Shown here piece after piece: positions 13,933 through 27,690 of a stretch of 64,000 nt of DNA. A program made the translations under genes and the position numbers. Below the pieces are notes generated by a model. It saw only the letters and a list, made by a program, of their open reading frames with translations, made no database searches and had not been told where the DNA came from. Positions within the stretch are counted from its first letter, which is position 1. Every line of letters begins with the position of its first letter. This DNA is from Mya arenaria (taxonomy: Eukaryota; Mollusca; Bivalvia; Myida; Myidae): contig NC_069123.1 in assembly GCF_026914265.1 (NCBI RefSeq), positions 47,810,949 to 47,874,948 of the forward strand, written 5' to 3'.

Positions 13933-13995
13933 GGTTTCCAATGGTATAGATGCATTCGCAAGGCAGGTTTTTTTTAACACTAAGCAAGTTGGCAA

Positions 13996-14067
13996 TTTTG
14001 GTCTTCTAAACGGTAAGTCGGAGCTCGGCGATGCCGAACCTGCCGGCTCTTCCGTTTAGAACCAAAA
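13996..14067. repeat. Imperfect hairpin repeat
   Basis: Left arm TTTTGGTCTTCTAAACGG pairs with the complement of TCCGTTTAGAACCAAAA, with a two-base insertion. The inner part (GGAGCTCGGCGATGCCGAAC) can extend the stem. Foldback type, non-coding, 64 bases from the MITE. Confidence 0.6.
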
Positions 14068-14399
14068 ACAAACACTACTTAAGGTACCACACCCCTACTG
14101 GGCACCAAGTATGTACAAGTTTATCGAACTAATGTTATCAAAAAACGTAAGCATACTAAGTAGCTTAAGTAAATTTATAAATCAAGCATTTACGTTAAGA
14201 AATTCCTAAATAAATAACACCGTTTAGATCTTTCAAGTATTATGACATTTGTGAATAGCCTCCCATAATACTTCATTACTGTATTTAATATATATCACAC
14301 AGTTTGATTTTGGTATGTATCTTGTTTCCCTTTTTTGATACCTTATTTTTTTTTTGTTCTTTAATTTAACTCACTTATAGTATTCTCTTTTCTTTGTAT

Positions 14400-14524
14400 T
14401 TAGGCCATGCATCGTTGTGGCCATACTGAATATTTATATGTGTGTTTATATTTTCTATATTTTGTCAAGAAACTGTTACATAACATGTTTACGACAATAA
14501 ACATTTCTGTCTGTCTGTCTGTCC
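14400..14524 (+). mobile_element. Possible LINE 3' end: poly(A) signal plus TCTG tail
   Basis: AATAAA at 14,496-14,501 is followed five bases later by a short (TCTG)n tract (14,506-14,523). A 3' UTR-like segment ending in AATAAA and a simple tetranucleotide tail is how several CR1/jockey-group LINEs terminate. No coding remnant was recognised upstream, so this may be a 5'-truncated insertion or a plain microsatellite. Confidence 0.35.
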
Positions 14525-14727
14525 TGTTCTTTATTAATAATTATCTTTAATCTTTTGGGAACATTATGCCAAAATATCAGCCGTGCATGCAAGTTATACA
14601 ATCTTCACAGAAGCTAATATTTATGTGTATAAATGTATTTAATTACTTTTTAATGAAAAATACAATTATTATTTTTTTGTAAAAAAAGTTAGCTTATGAA
14701 AACAAAGAAGAAACATATTTGTGCTTC

Positions 14728-14815
14728 TGGCTGGATTCGAACCACTACCTCGAAACTCTCAAAAGATTTGTAGTCCTGTGATTAACAACATAGGTTAAAG
14801 CATTAAAATTGAAGA
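14728..14815 (-). repeat. tRNA-like fragment, probably a SINE relic
   Basis: On the minus strand the sequence contains a B-box-like GGTTCGAATCC and, about 35 bases before it, GGACTACAAATCT, as in a tRNA anticodon arm. The acceptor stem does not pair and the D arm is not clear, so it is not a functional tRNA. A tRNA-derived SINE or tRNA pseudogene is the likely source. Confidence 0.35.
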
Positions 14816-15068
14816 GTTTCAAGTGGAAGTTTTCATTAGGGGTGTGCTACCTTAAAAACAAGTATCTTAACATATTCTCCTTTCCTAAAATAAGTAAAAT
14901 CGATATCCTGGTAAAGAAACATTGCAATGGTATAAAACCGTCCTTTATCATGGAGAAGAGGTCAATTTAACGATTGAGATCAATAGCTGAGGATAAAAAG
15001 AAATTTATTCCAAGCATTACCCTGTATTGTAACAATTCTTAGTCTTACTAATGCTGAACATGTTGAGA

Positions 15069-16530
<1,462 letters not shown>

Positions 16531-16663
16531 ATATTGACTGCCTTGAGGGTGACAGTGCATATTGTCAACCTGAGGTAAATACTGTCGACCGAGGCGAAGC
16601 CTAGGTTGACAGTGTTTTCCGAAGGTTGACAATATGCACTGTCACCCTCAAGGCAGTCAATAT
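16531..16663. mobile_element. Foldback element with perfect 41-bp arms
   Basis: Arms 16,531-16,571 (ATATTGACTGCCTTGAGGGT...) and 16,623-16,663 are exact reverse complements. The 51-base interior holds a second stem (ACTGTCGACC / GGTTGACAGT) around the loop GAGGCGAAGCC. Related AGGGTGACAGTGC words recur near 16,976 and 16,993. Non-coding, MITE-like. Confidence 0.9.
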
Positions 16664-18060
16664 CTATTTTATTATACCGAACAAAAACTGTAGTATTTTA
16701 AAGATTAAAAATACCATTTTCACTGACAGCTGCGAATCTTGCTGCCATTTTGGCAAGAATTGTCGGCTGGTAAACAAAGCGCTCATTAAGTAAAATACTA
16801 TCAGTAAATCCCGTATTCGCACCGTATTGCCAATTTCATATGTTCTATAGAAGTGAGGTTTTATAATTAGTGCATTTTAAGGTTGCAATGCCAGTTTTAT
16901 ATTAATCATAATTTTTCACATACAAATCCAACACGGCGGCGTATTTGTAGCGTATTTTCAATTTCATGACGTCAGAGGGTGACAGTGCGGCAGAGGGTGA
17001 TAGTGCGGGGTGATAGTCGAAAATATTGCCCTGGCGTTTTTACCATATGTTCTATAGAAGTAAGGTATAATAAAATATTTTATTGGTTTTACATAATCTC
17101 TAAATCGGACTTTTGCTGTCCTTTTTTAAGAGGCTTTCTTAATAATGAAAGCAGAATAAGTCCGGCAAACCCATTGGAGAAATAATGAGCTTAACACTTA
17201 ACAGTGGCTTGAACATTTATATCATTGGTCGTCTTCGTTTATTTAGTCTTGTATTTTCTTGAGAGATTTGATCCAAAGACGTATGATTCCACTGATATAG
17301 TTTATAGTTTATTTAGAAATACATGTAGACATACTATCCATGTGTCTACATTTGAGAAAATAATATATATATATATTGTCAAGTGATCAATGCAATATCT
17401 AGTGCTTATATATACAATGATGTAATAGAAAAACAATACATTTAAAGGAACTGTCTCGTTTTCATTTGTTTAAATCTTGTTTGGTGACCACCTACATATG
17501 TTACAAAGAAGACAGATATTACCATAATCCAGGTTGGTCTCACAGTCCCTTCACTTTATTCGATTATTGGAAAACCTACCTATAAGCTCGAAGCTCGATC
17601 AACTCCTAGAGCAACGTAAATGCAACAAGACCGTACGACCATCAGACAAGATCACGTGACCATCATACAAGATATCATGCCCATCAGACAAGACGAAAGG
17701 TAAAACAAAAAATATTCAGAACAGCACATTAACATTTAGGTAAAGCACTGGCTGTTTCAAGAAATTTATACGGCTCCAATTATTCTTATGTCTATAAGTT
17801 TGTAATATTACCACACAATGTTAGGTTAGTGTGAGGTTGAAAACTCATATACATCAAGTTGTTCTTGAGAGATCTTCTCTTTAACTGTTTGTTCAATAAA
17901 TGCATTTCGATGCATGTGTGGAATATAAAAATTATGTGGTGTTTGGTATGTTATGTGTCTGTGTTGTTTTGTACGTTTTGTTTCTCCTACTTAGCTTCTA
18001 TTCACATTGTGCCACGTCCACGTAAATTGTTTGGCTACTAGGCTTGTCCCTGTAGTTTCT
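16664..18060. other. Intergenic DNA with short direct repeats
   Basis: A block CATATGTTCTATAGAAGT(G/A)AGGT occurs near 16,838 and again near 17,043, with three AGGGTGA(C/T)AGTGC-like words between them, suggesting relics of the same repeat family as the foldback to the left. At 17,636-17,700 a unit of about 22 bases (CATCAGACAAGAT) is repeated three times. No gene was recognised. Confidence 0.4.
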
Positions 18061-18068
18061 ACTACCAC

Positions 18069-18114
18069 TATTATTATTATTATTATTATTATTACTATTA
18101 TTATTATTATTATT

Positions 18115-18162
<48 letters not shown>
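18069..18162. repeat. Compound trinucleotide microsatellite (TTA)n(TTG)n
   Basis: About 16 TTA units, with one ACT interruption, change to about 15 TTG units. Simple-sequence DNA. Confidence 0.98.
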
Positions 18163-18165
<3 letters not shown>

Positions 18166-18892
18166 TTTTTACAAGGATGATATCTGTTATTTTCTATTAA
18201 TCGAGCAATTTCATCTAAACAGGGTATTGAGGAAAGCATTACTTTTCCAAGGACCGATAATGTACTCATTAGTCCATGTAAATTACCTATAATTACTGAA
18301 CCACGCCGAAATCTGCGGATGAAACGTTATAATGCTTCACAAGTCAGATCATTACAAGTCAAACCTTTTACAAAACGCTACTTCCCGCAGCTGCTAATAA
18401 TGAAGCACGTCATAAACATTGCTTATATTATAGTATTTTTTTTTCGCAAGAGATATCAGTAAAAAAAATCCATTCTTTTCTTCTCTTTCGTGGAAATGCT
18501 GAAGTTTGATCTATATATTATAAATTTGTTTCTTAAATGTTCCTATGAAGCGGACGTATATTGGAGAACATTGTCTTCCTTCAGTTTCTTTTGCTTTGAA
18601 ACGAAGTTTTTTCTGCTTTGTAAAAATGATAGAAATTTTTAACAGTTTCTGATAAAAGTCAGAGTTTGCTTGGTGATCTACATGTACGTCATTGCCAGTT
18701 TTCAGCATTGGTACTATCGATGCCTCTAATAGATAATTGATGCACTGAGAATCGTTGTCAGCTTCCACTATTTGTATGAAATAAAATAAAAAATACACGA
18801 TAGTTTAAACATAAACCCCTTTCAAAAACACAGGACCAAAACTAAAAACACAAACCAACAACACAAACAGCATTCAACATTTTTTTGTACAA
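18163..18892. other. Intergenic DNA, no gene seen
   Basis: A minus-strand ORF of 95 codons at 18,511-18,798 has no recognisable motif. The rest is AT-rich. Confidence 0.35.
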
Positions 18893-20972
18893 ACGATGCC
18901 TTTCTTAGATCAATGGTGCAATATACATCATTGCAATCTTCGAACCGTAGTACTAACGATGCCTTTCTTAGATCAGTGTCGCACTATACATATCATTGCC
19001 ATCTGCAAACCTTGGTACAAACGATGCCTTTCTTAGATCAGTGTTGCACTATACATATCATTGCCATCTGTAAACCTTGGTACAAACGATGCCTTTCTTA
19101 GATCAATGGTGCAATATACATCATTGTAATATTCGAACCGTAGTACTAACGATGCCTTTCTTAGATCAGTGTTGCAATATACATATCATTGCCATCTGCG
19201 AACCTTGGTACAAACGATGCCTTTCTTAGATCAGTGTTGCAATATACATATCATTGCCATCTGTAAACCTTGGTAAAAACGATGCCTTTCTTAGATCAGT
19301 GTTGCACTATACATATCATTGCCATCTGCAAACCTTGGTACAAACGATGCCTTTCTTAGATCAGTGTTGCACTATACATATCATTGCCATCTGCAAACCT
19401 TGGTACAAACGATGCCTTTCTTAGATCAGTGTTGCAATATACATATCATTGCCATCTGCAAACCTTGGTACAAACGATGCCTTTCTTAGATCAGTGTTGC
19501 ACTATACATATCATTGCCATCTGCAAACCTTGGTACACACGATGCTTTTCTTAGATCAGTGTTGCACTATACATATCATTGCCTTCTTCAAACCTTGATA
19601 CTAACGATGCCTTTCTTAGATCAGTGTTGCACTACCCATATCATTGCCATCTGTAAACCTTGGTACAAACGATGCCTTTCTTAGATCAATGGTGCAATAT
19701 ACATCATTGCAATCTTCGAACCGTAGTACTAACGATGCCTTTTTTAGATCAGTGTTGCAATATACATATCATTGCCATCTTTGAACCTTGGTTCAAACGA
19801 TGCCTTTCTTAGATCAGTGTTGCACTTTACATATCATTGCCATCTGTAAACCTTGGTACAAACGATGCCTTTCTTAGATCAGTGTTGCACTTTACATATC
19901 ATTGCCATCTGTAAACCTTGGTACAAACGATGCCTTTCTTAGATCAGTGTTGCACTATACATATCATTGCCATCTGTAAACCTTGATACTAACGATGCCT
20001 TTCTTAGATCAGTGTTGCACTTTACATATCATTGCCATCTGTAAACCTTGGTACAAACGATGCCTTTCTTAGATCAGTGTTGCACTTTACATATCATTGC
20101 CATCTGTAAACCTTGGTACAAACGATGCCTTTCTTAGATCAGTGTTGCACTTTACATATCATTGCCATCTGCAAACCTTGGTACAAACGATGCCTTTCTT
20201 AGATCAGTGTTGCACTATACATATCATTGCCATCTTCAACCTTGATACTAACGATGCCTTTCTTAGATCAATGGTGCAATATTCATCATTGTAATATTCG
20301 AACCGTAGTACTAACGATGCCTTTCTTAGATCAGTGTTGCAATATACATATCATTGCCATCTGCGAACCTTGGTACAAACGATGCCTTTCTTAGATCAGT
20401 GTTGCAATATACATATCATTGCCATCTTCAAACCTTGATACTAACGATGCCTTTCTTAGATCAGTGTTGCACTATACATATCATTGCCATCTTCAAACCT
20501 TGATACTAACGATGCCTTTCTTAGATCAATGGTGCAATATTCATCATTGTAATATTCGAACCGTAGTACTGACGATGCCTTTCTTAGATCAGTGTTGCAA
20601 TATACATATCATTGCCATCTGCGAACCTTGGTACAAACGATGCCTTTCTTAGATCAGTGTTGCAATATACATATCATTGCCATCTGCGAACCTTGGTTCA
20701 AACGATGCCTTTCTTAGATCAGTGTTGCAATATACATATCATTGCCATCTTCGAACCTTGGTTCAAACGATGTTTCTTAGATCAGTGTTGCACTACACAT
20801 ATCATTGCCATCTGTAAACCTTGGTACAAACGATGCCTTTCTTAGATCAGTGTTGCACTATACATACCATTGCCATCTGTAAACCTTGGTTCTCACATCC
20901 TCGGCACCCAGTGTATTATAACCTGTACGTCATTGCCATCTTCGAACCTTGTACTAGCGATGCCTTTCTTAG
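18893..20972. repeat. Minisatellite, about 32 copies of a 65-bp unit
   Basis: The unit starts ACGATGCCTTTCTTAGATCA and recurs every 65 bases (19,021 to 19,086). A shorter variant of about 63 bases has ATGGTGCAATATACATCATT and CGAACCGTAGTACTA in place of GTGTTGCACTATACATATC and AACCTTGGTACAA. It is sprinkled through the array (18,893; 19,086; 19,680; 20,250; 20,520). Unit length is not a multiple of three, so the ORFs through it are by-products. Confidence 0.95.
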
Positions 20973-21416
20973 AAGATTTTTGAACTATGAGTCAATGATC
21001 AAACCCATTTGTTTTGTAATATTTGTCTGGCTTTGCATGGCTATGTTTTTCGTGGGGAACACATGTCGCAAGAAGTTTAGCATCGATTTATATATTTGAT
21101 TACCAAGTGCTCTGAATATTCTAGGTTTATGGAATGAGGACTTATGTTGCTTATTTTGTGTAGCATTCAGCATATCGTCTTTCCCCGACAATAAACTAAT
21201 AGTGTTTTATAGTAAACAAAGAACATGTATTAGTTGTAGTCTTATTTATTCCACCGTACTCGCACCATCAAAATATACATCTATAACAATAGTATTATAA
21301 CAGGTGTGTGTACCTTTCCTGTAAACAACAGCTAAATTGCAATGTAACAAGCAAACATTTCAAAAAGTTCAGACTTTACATCGAAATGAACAATAAATAA
21401 AGATAAAGTAGTATGG
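20973..21416. other. Intergenic DNA, no gene seen
   Basis: AT-rich sequence after the minisatellite. Short overlapping ORFs on both strands are without recognisable content. Confidence 0.35.
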
Positions 21417-21500
21417 ATATCGTCACCTTACAGCAAGAACTCACTAATTTTATATCATAATTAGAACAGATATTGAGGTTTTGCATTAAGGTGACGATAT
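21417..21500. repeat. Short hairpin element, copy 1
   Basis: Left arm ATATCGTCACCTTACAGCAA (21,417 on) pairs with 21,474-21,500 over about 27 bases with three or four mismatches. It is a sister of the hairpin at 21,742-21,830. Confidence 0.7.
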
Positions 21501-21741
21501 AATGATAAAACATAAGTTTATGTATTAATTAAAGGAAGACGAAAACAACACAAACAAAACAAAACAAATTTGCCGATGATTAAACACAGTCACCACCATC
21601 AGCCACTGTAGCACCCTCACATGGACAACAAACATATATAGCTCAATATATGACTTATTGCTTTTCATTAATTAATCATTTTGACGATTCTCGACTCGAG
21701 AATTTAAATACATTTCATATCAAACCTAGCTGGAAAAAATG

Positions 21742-21830
21742 TCATATCGCCCACCTTAGTACAATAACTCAATAATTGCATATAGAAATTAAAGCAGATA
21801 TTGAGTTCTTGCACTAAAGTGATGATATGA
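21742..21830. repeat. Short hairpin element, copy 2
   Basis: Arms 21,742-21,774 and 21,799-21,830 are imperfect reverse complements. The right halves of both hairpins read AGATATTGAG..TTGCA.TAA.GTGA, so the two are diverged copies of one family lying 325 bases apart. Confidence 0.7.
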
Positions 21831-22141
21831 ATCAGCTTCTGGCCATGGCAGTACTGGAACTTGTTCTCTCTTTGCTAAGCTCCCATCTTTCGTCCTCACT
21901 TTTATAATAAATTATGTATATAACACTATTTTTTGTTTAAAATGGCAAGCATAGCTCTGCAATATCGCGTATATTTAAATACTTAAAGCTCTTTACGACA
22001 AAACTATTAGCTCAACACATTAATTTCAAATATTGATTTCCTATGAAAGTGGCCTGACCCTGAGGCCGTTTCATCCGGAATTCTAGGAGAAATGTCGTAC
22101 ATGTGACAAACAGAATACAGATTGAACTTTTTTTATTTTTT

Positions 22142-22391
22142 GACTTGGAACGAGTCAATTTTTGCGAAAATCCATGGAAACCAATTATATAAGACTGCTG
22201 AAAAAATCCGATCGCAGAATTTTATATATAAGTTCAAAAATTGATATTTTATGCACTTTCCTTAAACCGTTTAAGCCATAAAATATTAATTTTCGAACGG
22301 AAGTATGAAAATCTACGATCTGATTTTTAGTCAGCAATCTTATATCATTGGTTTGCAGATATTTTCGCAAAAATTTGCTGTTTCCAAGACA
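22142..22391. mobile_element. 250-bp foldback MITE
   Basis: The whole stretch is one imperfect inverted repeat centred at about 22,268 on CTTAAACCGTTTAAG. Matching pairs include AATTTTTGCGAAAA (left) with its complement near 22,360, and CCAATTATATAAGACTGCTG with its complement near 22,330-22,350. No coding. I recall very similar foldbacks from bivalve genomes; that is memory, not a search. Confidence 0.8.
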
Positions 22392-23281
22392 AAAAAAAGT
22401 TGTTAAAATGGTCTGTAAGAGTGCAGCTTTAAGGTATTAGTTGAACAATAATGTGAAATGAGGATGCCTGGTGACCCTGTATCAATCTGGCGTCATTTGA
22501 AAGGGTTTAACAGACAGAGGACGAACATGTTAATATCAGCCGTTTAAAAGACTGCACAAGGGCTGTATTGACCTTGAAAAAACAGTGAGTGATTTCACTC
22601 TGATTATTGTTGAAATAAAAACAAAATAATAACTGCCATAACTTTAAATGCAATGTATTTTTGGTCATGTATTTTACATAGGTAAAATCAATTATCGAAA
22701 CCCTTCAGTGTGTTTAAAATTAAACGGGGTCGCAGGCATCGCAATTTATATTACAAATCGCATTATTCAGGGAAAATATTATTCGAACATCCGATACTTA
22801 AACATATATTGACGTATTCTGGCTGCACCACAGTTGATTTGTTACAAACAACATATATTTATAAAATATTTTGACAGCATGATGGAGACTGGGACACTAG
22901 TTCTATTGAACTCAATGAACAGAATGTAAAAGATAAGTGTTTGTATGACACGATCTACGGAATGTACGAGTGCTCTCTTATGTATTTCCTTCAACAGCCT
23001 ATATAGAATTACAAGTACATACAACCAAATTGTGTCCTTAGATTGTTAATATCATTTAAAATACCAAAAATATAAATACTTGATGATCATAAGAATTCAA
23101 AGGAATATATTTACGTACATAACAGCGTACAAATTGAGACATATGAAATATCCTTTCATTGAAATATCATCACAAGAATGCTTATAAACGTTATCATCAC
23201 AAACACAAGGCGCATCATAGAACCTCCGCACCGCAGCGCTCCGACATCCTGATAGAGGATGCGGCGCGTCTCCCTAACTAG
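22392..23281. other. Presumed 3' flank of the kinase gene
   Basis: It lies downstream of the kinase stop codon (minus strand) and probably includes its 3' UTR. I did not find a convincing minus-strand AATAAA close to the stop. No other feature was seen. Confidence 0.35.
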
Positions 23282-24396
23282 TCACAAAGACAGGAGCCAC
23301 TCTGATATCCGGACGTCCCTCAAGTGCTTGTCTACCTTTGTGTCGATCCCATGGTTTTGCAGGATCGACGCCAGGTTGTCACCCTGGTCACTCTCCGACT
23401 CACACTCTTCTTCCTCTTCCGAAGAATCGCCTGATCCCCTACAAGGGAGCAGCCAACTGTCACAAATATACTTGTTGATCTCTTTCATTTCACAACGCTT
23501 CTCCGGCTTGATATCAAGAGCTTTTCTAAAGTATCTGAGAAATTTTGGCGTAAATCGCTTCCACTGCGATGGAATCTTTGAAGTCTTCCTTCTTTGCCAT
23601 GTCACAAATTCACTGAAGTATATATCACCGATGTCGGCATTCTCCCAGGGGAAATTACCGGTAAGCATACAAAATAAGAGTACTCCGAAAGCCCACACGT
23701 CGCCGCTAGTTGACACCGTGATGTTTTCGTTTCGGACAGCTTCACATATTTCAGGGGGCGTGTATGGGATACTACCGTTCGTCTTTCGTATCACAGTACC
23801 ATCCTTTCGTGTCATACCGAAATCCATAAGTTTAACTTTGCTAAACTCATCTTCGAAAATGAGAACGTTTTCAGGCTTAATATCACGATGTACGAGTTGT
23901 TTGCTATGCATAAACTCGAGAGCAGATGCAATTTGTTTCACAACCAATTTCACATCTTTTTCCTTCATGCCTACTTGGGGCGGAATGGCGTCGAACAGAT
24001 CCCCTACAGGCGCATACTCCTGCGCGAAAACAAACGAGCCCCTTGTCTCAAACGCGACATTGTATGTGTCAACAATGTTTGTATGAGGAGAAAGAAAGTA
24101 ACTGTACTGAAATTCACGCTGAAACTCCTTTAACTTGGTGGAACTTTTTGGTAGAACCTTTAAAGCGACGTTTGTACCGGTCTCTAGACACTTTGCGAGA
24201 ACAACCTTGCCGTACGTCCCCCGGCCCAGATCCTTGAGGAGCTGATAATGATCTTTTAGGTTTAACTGGAGCAGATTCTCCGACGTACTGGAGCGTGGCG
24301 ACCGAGGCATGCTCATACTGGGGTCCACAACCACTGCCAGGAACACCTCACATCCGGGAAAGTCTACACGACCTTCGCCACCCTGATTGACGTCAT
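23282..24396 (-). CDS. SBK1-like serine/threonine protein kinase
   Basis: Counting from the first in-frame ATG (24,314-24,316) the protein has 344 residues and holds a complete kinase domain. Visible are the glycine loop GRGTYGKV (about 31-38), VALK lysine (about 53), FAQEYAPVGDLFD hinge region, catalytic HRDIKPEN (about 143-150), DFG (about 165-167), TPPE in place of APE, and DVWAFGVLLFCMLTGNFPW in the C lobe. The hinge and activation segments are close to SBK (SH3-binding-domain kinase) family members, so it should phosphorylate Ser/Thr in the cytoplasm. The substrate is unknown. The acidic tail (about 299-312, run of E/D/S) lacks the proline-rich SH3-binding segment of vertebrate SBK1. The open frame continues upstream of the ATG to 24,396, directly behind a good acceptor (TTTATCCCACAG on the minus strand). 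Hence either an upstream exon supplies the start, with a phase-1 intron, or the ATG at 24,316 is used. No upstream exon was identified. The 275-codon ORF on the opposite strand is its shadow. Confidence 0.9.
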
Positions 24397-26168
24397 CTGT
24401 GGGATAAACAAGATAAGAATTGAAATCTAAGTTAATATCGGCAATTTATTAGCCATGAGATCAATGTTGATTCTCATCAGATAAAGTAATTTAAACATCG
24501 GCACCTGGCGAGGGGCAAATGTGCTTGATAAATATAGTTGCATGGCAGAATAAAACTGGGCACCATCTCGGAGAGAATAAATTGCGTTTATGACTTTATG
24601 TAAGAGTTTATCAAACTTCTTTCATCACCGACTACATCATTCGATTTTTATCATTATGTAGCCTGTGAATGTTAACACTTTATCTTTTCTTTCATATATT
24701 CCGCAATATTTTATTGATATCACCTAAAGACATCTTCGTCCTCATTAGCCTTAATGGTCGTCGGGGTAATGATATACAATCGCTTCTGTATCCAACATTT
24801 TGATATAACTTATATCATGATAAGTAGTTTGGTACGCTCATATATTCTTACATTAACCCAGCGCTATCATAATTGGAGCCCAGTTGATTTAGCATTAACT
24901 CAAGCTTTCTTTTACTATCTAGACAAACAATAGTCGTTATTAGTGATGTTATTGTTATTATCCGCTATTCATCATCATTTGAATTAGATTTACTACAAAG
25001 CAGCAGACGGTACAATTGTTTTAGTAACGTATACGCGTCCGGCGTGTTTATGTTTGTAATATATACTTTATAAGAGTGATTTACTTCCGATAATGACTAA
25101 AAGAAGTATAATACTTCAATAATATTTAACTGAGACATTATTAAAACGGTTAAGCTTGTAGTTCAATCAGTTCCCGTCCACCGTCGATACGCCCGAGCGC
25201 CACGAGCATCGCATGTTGTTACCTGTATATTTTATTATCAAGATGAGTAATAGCGCAGTGCATCGTTAAAGTCTGTATAGTAAATTACGTATAATGTTCC
25301 AAATAGTTCCATTTTCAAGACCAAAACGTGCTTCACACTGAGGCAAATAATCTCTTAATAATAATAAAAATCAACGGGTCGAATTAGCAATAAAGCCAGA
25401 ATTATGTCAGAAAAGCATTGTTGCAATATGTCATGACCCACTCTTGATCAACTCAAACGCGGATAACCCCGATATGCACTCGATAAGAAACAACAACAGC
25501 CAACGTCCTACAATCAATGGGGTGGTCAAATGATTCATCTAAGTGCTGGTTTCCAGGTGTAAAGCGATTAGGAAATCTTGCTGGCTTATCACATCAAGGG
25601 AAGATTGTGTTAGCCACTAGATTCTTGACTGTGCAAGGAAGTGGCACTCGCCCAAACCCCGGTTTCTTGTTCACATGGTTAGTTTGTTTGTTATTATATT
25701 ATGAGAATATTTTGACTATATACTCAAGGACCTAAACGTTTGAATATCCATACAGCAAATCAGTATCATTACCAATCAGTGAACTCGTATGAAAATGTAT
25801 CGTTAGAAATAAATTCAAATTGATTTTAAAAAAATCCATAAGACGTTAAATGATTTCAAAAGGCGACAAGATCTTTATTAGAATTTTATCACCGTGATTT
25901 TAATACGAAATATCGACCGAGATGTGTTTCTCTGAAGAATCATCCTTGAGGCTGCAGTCTCAACAGGCCGTTAAATCCTTCTTACAATCAATCAAGATCT
26001 GATTTTCTGTCTCCCTCTGGGCTTTCATTAAACATATTCTTTACGACATCTTACAGTGTTAACATGAAGACCCTGGTAGCATATTTTCTTTTCAAATCAA
26101 TTGCCATTTCCGCAGATGAATAATGTATTAAAGCATAAGCGAAAGTAAACTAAACAATCAAATAGAAT
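24397..26168. other. 5' side of the kinase gene; intron or promoter
   Basis: If the acceptor at 24,396 is used, this holds at least part of an intron and earlier exons, none of which I can identify. A CRE-like TGACGTCA overlaps the exon edge (24,388-24,395). A 72-codon plus-strand ORF at 25,517-25,735 has no recognisable domain. Confidence 0.35.
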
Positions 26169-27690
26169 GTGATGTTTGTACGTTGTGTGTCTCTTGTTCA
26201 GGGTCTGTCAGGGTTGTTTGTACGTCGCGTGTCTCTTGGTTCATTGTCAGTGTTATTTGTACGCTGTGTGTCGCTTATTCAGCGTTTGTGTTGTTTGTAC
26301 GCTGTGTGTCGCTTGTTCAGTGTCAGAGTTATTTGTACGTTGTGTGTCGCTTGTTCAGGGTCTGTGTTTTTGTACGGTGTGTGTCGCTTGTTTAGGGTCT
26401 GTGTTTTTTGTACGGTTTGTGTCGCTTGTTCAGGGTCTGTGTTTTTTGTACGGTGTGTGTCGCTTATTCAGTGTCAGTGTTGTTTGTACGCTGTGTGTCG
26501 CTTGTTCAGGGTCTGTGTTGTTTGTACGCTGTGTGTCGCTTGTTCAGGGTCTGTGTTGTTTGTACGCTGTGTGTCGATTGTTCAGGGTCTGTGTTTTTGT
26601 ACGATGTGTGTCCCTTGTTAAGTGTCAGTGTTGTTTGTACGTTGTGTGTCACTTGTTCAGTGCCTGTGTTGTTTGTACGTTATATGTCCCTTGTTCAGTG
26701 CCTGTGTTGTTTGTACGGTGTGTGTCGCTTGTTCAGTGTCAGTGTTGTTTGTGCGTTGTGTGTTGCTTGTTTAGTGTCTGTGTTGTTTGTACGTAGTATA
26801 TCGCTTGTTCAGTGTGTTTGCTGTTTGAGTGTTTAGTGTCGCTTGTTCAGTGTCAGTGTTGTTTGTGCGTTGTGTGTTGCTGTTTAGTGCCTGTGTTGTT
26901 TGTACGGTGTGTGTCGCTTGTTCAGCGCCTGTGTTTTTTGTACGGTGTGTGTCGCTTGTTCAGTGTCAGTGTTGTTTGTACGTTATGTGTCCCTTGTTCA
27001 GTGCCTGTGTTGTTTGTACGGTGAGTGTCGCTTGTTCAGTGTCAGTGTTGTTTGTACGTTATGTGTCCCTTGTTCAGTGCCTGTGTTATTTGTACGGTGT
27101 GTGTCGCTTGTTCAGTGTCAGTGTTGTTTGTACGTTATGTGTCCCTTGTTCAGTGCCTGTGTTGTTTGTACGGTGTGTGTCGCTTGTTCAGTGACAGTGT
27201 TGTTTGTACGTTATGTGTTCCTTTGTTCAGTGCCTGTGTTGTTTGTACGGAGTGTGTCGCTTGTTCAGTGTCAGTGTTGTTTGAACGTTATGTGTCCCTT
27301 GTTCAGTGCCTGTGTTGTTTGTACGGTGTGTGTCGCTTGTTCAGTGTCAGTGTTGTTTGTGCGTTGTGTGTTGCTTGTTTAGTATATGTCTTGTTCGTAC
27401 GTAGTATGTCGCTTGTTCAGTGTGTTTGCTGTTTGAGCGTTTAGTGTTGCTTGTTCAATGCCTGTGAGGTTTGTACGTTGTATGTCGCTTGTTCAGTGTC
27501 TGTGTTGTTTGTAAATTGCGCGTCTCTTGTTCAGGGTCTGTGTTGTTTGTACGGTATGTGCCTCTTGTTCAGCGTCTGTGTTGTTTGTACGATGTGTGCC
27601 GCTTGTTCAATGTCTGTGTTGCTTGTAAATTGCGCGTCTCTTGTTCATGGTCTGTGTTGTCTGTAAGTTGCGTGTCTTTTTGTGCCTTAA
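26169..27690. repeat. Minisatellite, about 40 copies of a 38-bp unit
   Basis: The unit is TTTGTACG, GTGTGTGTCGCTTGTTCAG, TGTCAGTGTTG with a 38-base period (26,294 to 26,332). Variants include ATGTGTCCCTTG, GCCTGTG and GGGTCTGTG. Because the unit lacks a plus-strand stop in any frame, three overlapping cysteine-rich frames of up to 206 codons are open. They are the same DNA read three ways, not genes. Confidence 0.95.

Noticed and set aside
14728..14815. Functional tRNA gene on the minus strand
   Set aside because: T-loop-like and anticodon-like parts are present but acceptor and D stems do not pair.
23259..24086. 275-codon plus-strand ORF
   Set aside because: Exact antisense of the kinase exon and without any domain.
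24388..24395. TGACGTCA at the kinase exon edge as a promoter CRE
   Set aside because: It overlaps the likely splice acceptor and first codons, so it may be chance; no other promoter evidence.
26169..27690. Overlapping cysteine-rich ORFs (up to 206 codons) resembling secreted or toxin-like peptides
   Set aside because: They are a stop-free 38-bp minisatellite read in three frames; no signal peptide, exon structure or frame preference.
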